Shown here: piece after piece, positions 22,059-32,379 of the stretch | Layout: each line of letters begins with the position of its first letter | Position numbering within the stretch: the first letter of the stretch is position 1 | From: Taxawa tesnikishii (nom. ined.) | Taxonomy: Eukaryota; Ascomycota; Dothideomycetes; Dothideales | Assembly (NCBI GenBank): GCA_030247885.1 | Contig: JAPDRO010000015.1 | Coordinates: 682,001-746,000 of the forward strand | Length of the DNA: 64,000 bases | Direction: 5' to 3' | Made by a program: the position numbers and the translations under genes | The notes under the pieces: model-generated | The model's database searches: none | Told to the model about the DNA's origin: nothing | The model's input: only the letters and a program-made list of their open reading frames with translations

Positions 22059-24637
22059 ATGAGTCCTGAAGCTGGAATACACCGTCGCAGTTCGCATTCA
22101 CGCAAAGGATCTCTCGTCGAATCTCCACCCTCAGCCAGCTCACGCCCGGCTGCTCCAACTACCTTCTTCCTCCGCAGCGAGAGGGACATGAAGCAAGCCT
22201 CTCAGGCACCAGTCATGGCCGAGGATTCACAACCCAAGCAAGAGACGGAGAAGACAGAGAGTCCCACAAGGCCACAACATATGGAGGATAGTTCGTTCGG
22301 GGTTTTCAGTTTGGAAGACACCTTGGAGCAGGCTTTTCCAGTACGCCCTTGACATCCCATGTGAGCGAAGCCAGACCGCCTATAGAGAGCGGCGACAAGT
22401 CCCCGGTCCTTGGTACGTCGCCTGATACGCTAGCTGGAAGAAAGAGAAAGGCGGGCCACTCTGTAAACCCCAAGATCAAGGAGATAGCTCAGCGGATAAT
22501 ATCTTCCGAGCACTCCGCCTCGACCTCGCGTTCGTCCTCCGTCTCCTCGCCTGTGCAGATCCACTCTTCAGGCTCACCGCTACGAAAGTACCTCCGCAAG
22601 ACGTCAAACACGTCCTTGAACCAGCCGCATACTCCACTTAGATTCAGCCCGACGCCCGACTCTGGCATGTTCAGCACACCACGCTCGAGCAGCGTTACGA
22701 GTTTCCGATTGTCTGACGAAGAGGGCAGTCTAGTCGATGAGACCGGCAGCCAAGCAATCCAATCCTCCGATGGAGAGGAGGAGGAAGAAGAAGAAGTGAA
22801 AGATGACACGCTGGTAGAAGAGGAAGCCCAAGCCGGCGCTAGCGAGAGCAACATGCCACAGCTGGTAATGCCTAGTATAGCCATGCCTTCCCGTCGCCCG
22901 TTCACCGGCCGAGGGAAGCGAATGGGAAGGCTGAAGGTGCTAGTCGCTGGTCAAGCAGGCGTGGGCAAGACGTCTCTAATCAAGAGCATTCTGCGATCGT
23001 GCGAAGACATAGTGCACGTCGACCCCGTCGGTACCAGCGCGTCTTCGATTCTTGCCCATTCGCCACGGCGGAGCAGAAGCCAAAGCGACAGGGAAGCGTA
23101 CGAGAAGACGTGTCAGATCACGGAGTTCAACGCTTCCACCAAGGCGTACCCATCATGGTGGATGGAGATGGAAGAAAGCAGGATCCTGAAAAGGAGGAAG
23201 AGCATGGGTGATGTGGTTCTGGAGCGGAACATCTGTTTCGTCGACACGCCCGGCTGGTCTCAGGGTGAATTCAGCAAAGAGGACGACATACAAGAAGGCA
23301 CCGCACACGTTGCCACGTATATTGAAGGGCTGTGTCGGCGCAATGCTGCGCTGGGCACGCTGAGCGATAGCGACCTGCTTCAGATGTTGAGCGGTGGTGG
23401 GGGTTGTCAGGTTGATGCAGTTCTGTACCTGTTCGGTTCGGGTACGCGCGCGTGAAGCCGACTTCTTCAAAGGTTGTACTGACATCAATCCAGACGAAAA
23501 GATGATCAACCCTGCTGAACTGGACGCCGTCCGCCGCCTCTCAATCCTCACAAACCTGATTCCTGTTATCAGCCATGTTGATGAGTATTCGGAAGAAACA
23601 CTGACTGAACTGAAAGCCGCAATCAGTGAGCAGCTCGCCACTGCAGACATCAGGACTTTCGCCTTCAACCGAAGCGTAGCCCAGCGCCTGTCACCCGGCA
23701 CGGCAATCTTCGCCGTTTCTTCAGCACTGGGAGACGACGCCGAGAACATGGACGCAAGCCTCCTGATGTCCTCGGAGTACATGCAGCCGCTCGTCCCGAG
23801 CGAACTGCAGGCCTTGACCCTCCAGCTCCTGGAGCCGGAGAACATCCAATGGCTCCGCCACTGCGCCGTGCGCAAGTTCCTCCAATGGCGCAGGGAAGAA
23901 GTGGGCCACTCGCTCGACCTGCAAAAGCAGCAACTGCTTGCCCCGCCCGCACTCGGCACTCCCACCATCTCGGCGGCGGCGGCGGCGGCGTCCGGCGCTG
24001 GCGCCTCGAACCCCTCGCAGGTTCTCGTGCCCTACGCGACCTCGGCGGCGTGGTACGGATCCCGACTCCAGGCACGGGAGAAGGAGCCGCTGGCGCAGGT
24101 GCGCCTGGCCAAGTGGGCGGAGGATCTGCAGCGCTCGCTCGACCGCGGGCGACGGGAGCAGAGGCCCGCTTGGCGGCTCGGCGAGGGCGTCGTCGTCGAT
24201 GTTGACGTCGACGTCGGCGTGTCCCCTCCCCTCCTCCGGGCTTCGACGACGCGGGTGATGGGGATTGGGCGGCTGTGCGTGAGCAGCACCACCAGCAGCG
24301 GGCGCTCGTGAAGCACATGTCCAACCGTACCCGTGCGGGTGCGGGTACGCGAGGAGTGGGCGCAGTGGGCTTCGGCGCCCTGGATCCGGGTGACCCGCTC
24401 GGGATCCTGGCGTTCGGGCATGCGTGGAGGCGGCGGGGTTGGGCGTTTGTGCGCGTGCTGGGGCTCGGGGGTGTCCTGGGGGCGGGCGTGTGGTGGGTGC
24501 TAAGGAATTGGGTGCAGCAGCAGCAGCAGCTTCTGGTGACGAGGGCGCAGCCGGGAATCATGGAGGGGAGGGATTGGGGCGGGGTTGGGATTGGAAGGGG
24601 TTTTTGGGGGAGAGGTGGTGATGTGGTGATTTGGTGA
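22059..24637 (+). CDS. Divergent septin-type GTPase with C-terminal membrane helix (frame broken in this sequence)
   Basis: The start at 22059 (MSPEAGIHRRSSHSRKGS) begins a Ser/Pro-rich leader with MEDSSFGVFSLEDTLEQAF. The G domain follows: P loop GQAGVGKTSL (~22950), switch/G3 FVDTPGWSQGEF (~23240), VDAVLYLF, NLIPVISHVDEYSEE with SHVD in the G4 place of the usual xKxD, and VRKFLQWRREEVGHSLDLQK. An Ala/Gly linker leads to a hydrophobic segment (VLGLGGVLGAGVWWVLRNW) near the end. Septin-type GTPases polymerise at membranes and septa; a C-terminal helix is unusual. The reading frame changes three times: near 22334-22340 (TTTT), near 23440-23450 (GGG) and near 24223-24231 (CCCC). Coding style continues across each, so I read one gene with base-call errors. 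Confidence 0.7.
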
Positions 24638-26379
24638 TGGAGTAATGGAGTGAACGAATGAAAGAGTGGGTGGGTGACTGCATGGATTGGGTGAGAGTTG
24701 GGCGAGCTGGGTGGATCGTGGATGACTGTATGCTCGATAGTCGGTGTGAGCGGTTGGGACGATCTTCTCATGAAGAGGCGCGAGATGTTTGACGGGAGAT
24801 GGACGATGTACGACGAGATGCCTCTACTCATACCACCTAATCTCTACTACTGCATCCAGGCATATGTCTCAGAGTTTGCTTCCCCTTTCAACTCTTGTTT
24901 ACCTCTCCTCTCCTGTCAACCTTCTCCGATTCCCGCTTCACTATCACATCACCGGCCTGCGCTCCTCTCTTGTCTCAGTGTGCGACACACTGCATGCTGT
25001 ACGATGAAGTCAAGCCCCTTTTTTAAAAAAAAAAGCGGCAGGTGAGGTCCACTCGGCGATCTCATCTCCCAAGTGTCGGTCGTTGCTCCCACGCAAAGCA
25101 AGAATCCCGCAGATCATGCCTCCCGCCACCCACTCGACCTTCTCAAGTATATAAGGATCATCGGTCGGTGGCTGATCTCCTGAACGTTCGAAGTCTAGCA
25201 GCCAGACACTGCGAGTGTGGAATCCTTACCATATCCATGAAGCAGATATTATATCTGTAGTCATCATACCGAGCAAAACTGGGACAAGCTATGCTCGCTG
25301 CAACGCCCTGGTGCCCAAGCAAACGTGGTGGTTCAATGTGCTACGATGACAGGGTTTGCCTATAAGATCAGCAGCCGCTGCGGTATATACACGCTGCACG
25401 ATCCCGATGCGGGCACGCACACGGCGGGCACGTGGGCGGTCCTGGCGGATCCCCGTCTCGGGCATGGCTTCCCTGTCCACACCCGGTCTGCTATCGAAAG
25501 GGATGCATGAGCAGCAGCGAGGGGAAGCGCAGGAATGGAAACAAGCAAGTAGTAAGGGGTGGGTGGGTGGGACATCCGTGGTGAACCAATGGGGCACTGC
25601 GGCTGCGTGCGTGCGTGCGGACGCTGGTGTCCGGAGAGCGATTGAGGATGGATTCGTCGGTTTGCATGGAGGAGACAACGACATTCGTGTAGGTTGTCGG
25701 AGAAGGCGGTCGCGCTTTCGCTCGTGTGTTTGCTGTGCTGAACAACGTCTACTGTTTGCTGTCCTGGACAACGTCTACTGTTTCCTGTCCTAAACAAAGC
25801 CTACTGTTTCAAACATCACTGAGCCGTTACGGGCGACGGACGGGGTGCTTGCCTGCTGCCCGCCAGAATCCGTCCACCGGCCGCAAGCTGCGTTTCCCAC
25901 GCTTCTCTCTCCGCTGCAACCACACCACCACGCCTACCCTATCTCCATCTCTGCCTACACAACACCTCCCGTGCCACTGCCACTCAACACCAGAAGATCG
26001 CTCCGCCATCTGTTGCCGTCCTCGTGCGCGGCTGCTGCGAACTACAGAGCGCCGCTGCAACCTTGTCCCACCCGAAACAACTGCATCGAATCTGAAACGG
26101 AAGCATTGACCAGGGATTGTTCAAAGAAAGGGATTGACGACAAGCTCGCCCTGACCGATCTCCTCCTCCTCCTCCTCCTGCACCCTCGAACTCCAACAAC
26201 TGCTCGCCTCCACCTTCGACTCTTGCAGCTTCGTTTGCTGAGCACCAGATTCACTAAGGTGGGTGGATTGTTTCCCACGCGCTGTTTGGTTGCCCGAACA
26301 CGTGGAGCTCACATGGCCGAAGCAGACTCGTGAAACCACGCGATCACGACCCAACCGCATCCTGGAGTAAGCAGACATC
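24638..26379. other. Intergenic, 1.7 kb, small tandem repeat
   Basis: No supported gene. Contains a T/A homopolymer pair near 25020-25034 and three 26-bp tandem copies at 25728-25805. Several overlapping frames at 25.3-26.3 kb lack domains and intron logic. Confidence 0.45.
25728..25805 (+). repeat. 26-bp tandem repeat, 3 copies
   Basis: Unit GTTTGCTGTSCTGRACAACG plus TCTACT, repeated three times with a few substitutions; a fourth copy starts and stops after five bases. Confidence 0.85.
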
Positions 26380-27246
26380 ATGGTACGTCCGCCTTCTTCC
26401 GACAAACCGGTTCGCAATATACACACAACCATAATACGTTCGAGCCCACCTTCACATCCTCCACCACAACTCGCAACGTGCCGCATGGCCGTGGCCCCGA
26501 CTTTGGCTTTCCCCTGGGCCCTGCGCCGTTGCATGACACCCCAGCATCGCAATCCTCTTCCTCGAACCAATTCTCGTCCTTGAACTCAACCCTCCCACCT
26601 CCTCGCTGACCACTCTAACCCTCCTCCCCAGACCACCACCCACCAAACCCGCGCCTCCACCCGCCTCAGCACCTACTCCGGCGCACCCTCTCTCCAACCC
26701 TCGCTCGCACCAACAATGGCCACCTCCTCGACCGGCACCGTGGCGCCCGAAAAGCCCGCCAGCGGACCCTACAAGCACATGCCCACATCCACCACCAACG
26801 GCCCAGCGCCGTCGGCGTCGTCGACGACGCTCAACAGCCAAGACCCCCGACAGGCCGACATCAAGAGCTGGAGTCAGGGCTTCGACCGGCTCGCGGACGA
26901 GCGCCTCGAGAAGCAGCGCTACGTCATGAGCGGCAAGAAGGTCGACGAGGTCTCGACGCTGGCGCTCGGAGCGAAGATCGATCGTGCCCTGGGCAGGCGC
27001 ATGGCGTCCCAGGACGCCGTCTTCACGCGCAGAGAGCCTGAGCGAGAAGACGGGCGCGGTCGAGCTCGAGGCCGCGTCTTAGTGCCGTGTTCGCTGCTAC
27101 TGCTTGTCACGATGGCCGTTGCAGTTGCCACATGCGATGGCGACGATGCGGTCTGGGATTGGCAGGGGTGGGGGAAAGATTTTGATGAGCACACGTTTCG
27201 ACAAGACCTAAGCTGCATGTCTTTCACCTCGAGTACACGGGTTTGA
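26380..27246 (+). CDS. Small conserved-looking orphan; intron splits ATG from the rest
   Basis: The long exon (26632 onward) reads TTTHQTRASTRLSTYSGAPS and later QADIKSWSQGFDRLADERLE, KQRYVMSGKKVDEVSTLALG and AKIDRALGRRMASQDAVF. Its first in-frame ATG is 26716. A better model uses exon 1 = ATG at 26380-26382, followed at once by a GTACGT donor; the 249-nt intron has a CTAAC branch and CCCCAG acceptor ending 26631, and the frame is kept. The protein is soluble, without known domains; function unknown. At the C terminus the frame of 27031-27246 looks unlike coding sequence, while the +1 frame reads SLSEKTGAVELEAAS and stops at 27082. A one-base insertion in the AGAGAG at 27031-27036 is likely, so the true end is probably 27082. 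Confidence 0.55.
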
Positions 27247-28647
27247 GGAGCGTGCATGACAAAGACGGTCGAGGTGGCTATGCCTCTCGTTTGTACTGCG
27301 CCTGACTGTCGCGGCTGGGCTTGCTGGCGTGGGACTTGTTTTTCGTTCTCTTTTTTTCTTCTCTCTTTTCTTTTACTTCTCTCATAGGGGTTCTTCTTCT
27401 ATCGTACGTTCGCATGGGCACCGGATTTTCAATTAAGGGGTAGCGGTAAGGTGGGCTGGAAAGGGACTCAATCGATGGCTATTTTTGGTTTCAACAATCG
27501 TTTTCGTCTCTCTCTCCATTTGTGACGTGTTCAGGGATGGAGGTTTTTGTTGATGCAAGTATGTTGGGTATATTGGGTATATTGGGGGTTTTAAAATACA
27601 ACGCGTGACACCAGAACGTGGAACAAACACATTGCACGTGTCCGTTTCCGAGCAGTGCTTCGGTTTCACGGCCGCACAGAGCGAACGAATTGAGCTGTAT
27701 ATGATAGACAGTGGGCATGCACGCGTCGGCTGTGCACAAAACACATGTCAAACCGATGCGCCTGTTCCTTGCGTGTTTGCCTCGCTATTCCGGTCGGGCC
27801 TGAGCTGGCTGGCCTGAGTGTTTGCATGTCCTTCACCCGTGGCGACACCCTCACCGCAAACAGGCTGACAGGGTGACAGGCTGGCAGGCTGGCCGGTTGA
27901 GAGCGACGAACGTTTCTGTATAGGCTCAGCCAGGACCTTCTAGCATGTTCAAGCTTCCGGTGAGGTGAGCCTTAAGCGGAGCACAAACGTGAGGCTGTCG
28001 AAGCGGCAACCAGCCCAGACAGGCAACTGTGGAGAACTCTGTGCTTGCGAAAGTGTGAGGATTTTGGGCCGGTTGATATATGCGTGCAGTTGTGGATTCT
28101 CACCCTTCAGCTTCGTACTGGCGCGGTTGGTCGTAAGTGAGAGCTTGATGATGCTCTGGGATCTGTCTTCTCGATCCGATGCACTTGTGCAATTGCTCTT
28201 GTTTTCTAAAGTGTGTCCAGCGATTCAATGGGTACGTGGTCGGTAGAGGTGTGAGTTCGTTCGGATGTCCAGTTTGTTCTGGGCTGAACAGTAAGCGAGG
28301 TGGCGGTTAGCGGTTGCATGCCCTGCCACGCATGGACCCTTGTCCGATTGAATGCTGAGCTTTCTGGTTCTAGCAGCTTCCATGAAGGCAGGCCGAAGAT
28401 TTTAATACATCCACCTCTCCCTCAACTGCAACAGTCCCGTCCAATTCAATCCCATCTCATAAACATCTCTGTCTTCTGCGATACCCGACTTGCACATCAA
28501 GTCACAAATCCTTTTCACGTTCTTGATTTACGACCCTCTCTGAACGTAGGTTTGCACTCATCTCACTGCAGCCTTGGGGAACAGCTTTCAGCTCACACAC
28601 TCTTCTACAGCTTTCCGAAACATCCTCACATCTCCAACACCGCCATC
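27247..28647. promoter_or_regulatory. Hsp90 upstream region
   Basis: 1.4 kb without a supported gene. A cluster of TTC/GAA elements at about 28350-28398 resembles a loose heat-shock element, but spacing departs from the nTTCnnGAAn rule, so this is weak. The 348 bp before the Hsp90 ATG are open in the Hsp90 frame. Confidence 0.35.
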
Positions 28648-30768
28648 ATGTCTTCCGAAACCTTTGAATTCCAGGCTGAGATCTCTCAGCTTCTCTCGCT
28701 GATCATCAACACTGTCTACTCCAACAAGGAGATCTTCCTGCGAGAACTCATCTCGAACGCCTCCGATGCTCTCGACAAGATCCGCTATGAGGCCCTCTCA
28801 GACCCAAGCAAGCTCGATTCCGGCAAGGATTTGCGTATCGATCTCATCCCCAACAAGGAGGCCAAGACTCTTACCATCCGGGATACCGGTATTGGTATGA
28901 CCAAGGCCGACCTCGTCAACAACCTCGGTACCATTGCCCGTTCTGGCACCAAGCAGTTCATGGAGGCGCTCTCCGCCGGTGCTGATATCTCCATGATTGG
29001 TCAGTTCGGTGTTGGTTTCTACTCTGCTTACCTTGTTGCCGACCGCGTCACCGTTGTCTCCAAGAACAATGATGATGAGCAGTACATCTGGGAGTCTGCC
29101 GCTGGTGGCACCTTCACCCTCACCCAGGATACCGAGGGTGAGCAACTCGGCCGTGGTACCAAGATCATTCTGCACTTGAAGGATGAGCAGACCGACTACT
29201 TGAACGAGAGCCGTATCAAGGAGGTTGTTCGCAAGCACTCCGAGTTCATCTCCTACCCCATCTACCTCCACGTCCTGAAGGAGACTGAGAAGGAGGTTCC
29301 TGACGAGGAGGCTGAGGAGACCAAGGAGGAAGAGGATGAGGAGAAGAAGGCCAAGATCGAGGAGGTCGATGACGAGGAGGAGGAGGAGAAGAAGAAGAAG
29401 AAGAAGACCAAGACTGTGAAGGAGAGCAAGATCGAGGAGGAGGAGCTCAACAAGACCAAGCCCATCTGGACCCGCAACCCTGCGGATATCACCCAGGAGG
29501 AGTATGCCTCCTTCTACAAGTCCCTCTCTAACGACTGGGAGGACCATCTTGCTGTCAAACACTTCTCTGTCGAGGGTCAGCTCGAGTTCCGCGCTATCCT
29601 TTACGTCCCCAAGCGTGCTCCTTTCGACCTCTTCGAGACCAAGAAGACTAAGAACAACATCAAGCTCTACGTCCGTCGTGTCTTCATCACTGATGACGCC
29701 ACCGATCTCATCCCCGAGTGGCTGGGCTTCATCAAGGGTGTTGTCGACTCTGAGGATCTGCCTCTCAACCTGTCTCGTGAGACTCTCCAGCAGAACAAGA
29801 TTATGAAGGTCATCAAGAAGAACATTGTCAAGAAGACTCTGGAGCTCTTCAACGAGATTGCCGAGGATCGTGAGCAGTTCGACAAGTTCTACTCTGCCTT
29901 CAGCAAGAACATCAAGCTCGGTATCCACGAGGATGCTCAGAACCGCCAGACTCTTGCCAAGCTGCTCCGCTACCAGTCTACCAAGTCTGGTGACGAGGCC
30001 ACCTCCCTCGCCGACTACGTCACCCGCATGCCTGAGCACCAGAAGCAGATCTACTACATCACTGGCGAGTCTATCAAGGCTGTTGCAAAGTCTCCCTTCC
30101 TTGACAGCCTCAAGCAGAAGAACTTTGAGGTTCTGTTCCTGGTTGACCCCATCGATGAGTACGCTTTCACTCAGCTGAAGGAGTTCGATGGCAAGAAGCT
30201 GGTGGACATCACCAAGGACTTCGAGCTCGAGGAGACCGAGGAGGAGAAGGCTGAGCGCGAGAAGGAGGAGAAGGAGTACGAGAACCTGGCTAAGAGCCTC
30301 AAGAACATTCTTGGCGACAAGGTTGAGAAGGTCGTCGTGTCCCATAAGCTCGTCGGCTCTCCTTGCGCTATCCGTACTGGCCAGTTCGGCTGGTCCGCCA
30401 ACATGGAGCGTATCATGAAGGCTCAGGCTCTGCGTGACACCTCCATGAGCTCTTACATGTCCTCCAAGAAGACCTTCGAGATCTCTCCCAAGTCCTCCAT
30501 CATCAAGGAGCTGAAGAAGAAGGTTGAGGCCGACGGTGAAAACGACCGCACTGTCAAGTCCATCACCCAGCTGCTCTTCGAGACCTCCCTCCTTGTTTCC
30601 GGCTTCACCATCGAGGAGCCTGCCAGCTTCGCTGAGCGCATTCACAAGCTCGTGTCTCTTGGTCTGAACATTGATGAGGAGGCCGAGACTACCGAGGAAA
30701 AGGCCACTGAGGAGGCTGCTCCTGCCGAGGCCACCACTGGCGAGAGTGCCATGGAGGAGGTTGACTAG
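28648..30768 (+). CDS. HSP90: Cytosolic Hsp90 chaperone
   Basis: A single exon of 706 aa, intact. The start [20 protein letters not shown] is the conserved Hsp90 N terminus. GHKL ATPase motifs follow: [30 protein letters not shown] and [14 protein letters not shown] Glu/Lys charged linker spans about residues 212-265 ([12 protein letters not shown]). The middle domain has [19 protein letters not shown]-like sequence and the catalytic-loop region [16 protein letters not shown]. The dimerisation domain leads to the C-terminal MEEVD, which binds TPR co-chaperones. It folds kinases, receptors and transcription factors in an ATP cycle. Codon use is strongly biased, as expected of a highly expressed gene, which also explains a long stop-free antisense frame. 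Confidence 0.98.
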   Translation: MSSETFEFQAEISQLLSLIINTVYSNKEIFLRELISNASDALDKIRYEALSDPSKLDSGKDLRIDLIPNKEAKTLTIRDTGIGMTKADLVNNLGTIARSGTKQFMEALSAGADISMIGQFGVGFYSAYLVADRVTVVSKNNDDEQYIWESAAGGTFTLTQDTEGEQLGRGTKIILHLKDEQTDYLNESRIKEVVRKHSEFISYPIYLHVLKETEKEVPDEEAEETKEEEDEEKKAKIEEVDDEEEEEKKKKKKTKTVKESKIEEEELNKTKPIWTRNPADITQEEYASFYKSLSNDWEDHLAVKHFSVEGQLEFRAILYVPKRAPFDLFETKKTKNNIKLYVRRVFITDDATDLIPEWLGFIKGVVDSEDLPLNLSRETLQQNKIMKVIKKNIVKKTLELFNEIAEDREQFDKFYSAFSKNIKLGIHEDAQNRQTLAKLLRYQSTKSGDEATSLADYVTRMPEHQKQIYYITGESIKAVAKSPFLDSLKQKNFEVLFLVDPIDEYAFTQLKEFDGKKLVDITKDFELEETEEEKAEREKEEKEYENLAKSLKNILGDKVEKVVVSHKLVGSPCAIRTGQFGWSANMERIMKAQALRDTSMSSYMSSKKTFEISPKSSIIKELKKKVEADGENDRTVKSITQLLFETSLLVSGFTIEEPASFAERIHKLVSLGLNIDEEAETTEEKATEEAAPAEATTGESAMEEVD

Positions 30769-32379
30769 ATGCTTCCTTTCTCACCTTCTTAATGTGTTAC
30801 GTCTTCCCTTCCACAATTCACCATGTCGACCTCCTGGTTTTATTAGGTAGAGGCGGCTTGCATTAGAGAGCAGGGCGTTGGCGCTGTCTGTGGTGGAACC
30901 GTTGGTCATGGGGAAACAAAAGAAATTTTGCACGGTTTCTTAGCAGACTTTCTGTCCTGTACTCTTAAAAAATTCATGAGAGGATTTTTCGATATGAAGA
31001 TACAAGAAATCCTGTTTCATTGAGAATGCTTCGTCCCTCCCGCCCCCCCCGGTTCTTGATCTTTTCTCTGCTGTGATCCCGTCTGTGATTGCTGTCCCTA
31101 CGCGTCGTCGGTTTTGTGATTTTATTCCTAGCGAGACGACCGCATACCGCGAACTGCAACTGCGGGCCGAATCTCTATGCCACTTCCCTTACATGTACTG
31201 TATTTTTCTGACAAACCATATGTAACGATCGGACTATTACAGTGCACGAGAGTGTGGCCCGCACGTATGTACGTACTACGGTCCTGGAGCGAGGCGTGTG
31301 CCTATAGACAGGGATCTTAGAGTAGCGCATACAGATAGAACACTGCTAGTACGTAGAGGTCAGATCTGATGGGACTTGGGTGGATGCCGGCGGGTCCATC
31401 TTATCAGATCGGAGCCGATCTCGCTTATGCCGGCTACGCGTGACACCTGCCTACTTTCATATGAAAAATCCTTGCAACAATCGATGTGACTTCTGACAGG
31501 CATATGTTCGCGACTCGATGATGGTTCTGAGGGAAGCTGGGTGGAAGGCTCTTGTGCGTCACCGAGAGCGATGCCAGAGCGGCGGCGGCCGGCGGGCGGC
31601 GGAGATGCTTCTCCCACGAGAGCCTTTGCTCGCTTGGTCATGCACGAGCACAGTAACGCTCTACCGACAGGCACGGTATTACCCTGTAAGGCGCTGCCCG
31701 GAAGTCGAGAGCATCTGGGACTGCACCGTCCGCTGGCATTCACGGTCGAGGGGCGGCTGTGAGGTCCGGGGAAAAAAGTTAGAAGCTGCTGTCTAGCATG
31801 TTCTACGGAAGCACTCTGCCCTTTACACAACACACCTCTGCCAACTCCGTAGTACTACGGTTGTGGAGAAGACCGGCGAGCAAACGTCTTGCCCGGCCGG
31901 AGGGCTGTGAGTATGACGGGAGCAGCTAACTGTTTGCCGCAAGAGCCTTCTCCTCGACCCACGCGAAAGCACAACGATGCGCTATCAACAGCCAAAGCCT
32001 TTCCATACCAAGTGGTAACGAGAGATTGCATGGTGTTGTGGATTGCTTGTCCGCTGGCCTCTACGGGTAGAGGCCCGCTTCAGGGTGAGAGAAGGTCAAA
32101 GAAAAAAATAAGCTACGTCCGCAACGTCCCATGTGATACGGTTGGCCTCTGCATGATACACTTTCCAGCACCAGAGGCTTTAGAGGAGAGTGGGATGATG
32201 AATTTTTTCCTATTGACTTCACCTGCCTCCTGGCCCTCCGGAATAAGTAAAGGGTCCCCTCTCCTACCGTACTCTTCTCCCATCCTCCAGTCGTGTTCCG
32301 CATTTACACAGCAGCATTTCGCGGCCGGCCTACCGCTTGAGAACACCAACCCCTACAACAACCACACCGCCCATCTACG
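30769..32379. other. Intergenic, 1.6 kb, with a diverged repeat pair
   Basis: Hsp90 3' UTR, then non-coding sequence. Two segments, about 31610-31785 and 31925-32110, share block order and spacing and both end in an A-rich run. A perfect 14-bp palindrome CCGTAGTACTACGG lies near 31847-31860. No gene is supported. Confidence 0.4.

Noticed and set aside
25289-26333. Several overlapping 120-160-codon frames on both strands
   Set aside because: They overlap each other, lack ATG context and domains, and one spans a tandem repeat.
28350-28398. Heat-shock element upstream of Hsp90
   Set aside because: TTC/GAA triplets cluster, but spacing does not fit a perfect nTTCnnGAAn array; kept only as a weak note.
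28798-30645. 615-codon open frame antisense to Hsp90
   Set aside because: It is a codon-bias shadow: Leu/Val/Asp-rich mirror of a strongly biased gene, with no start context or domain.
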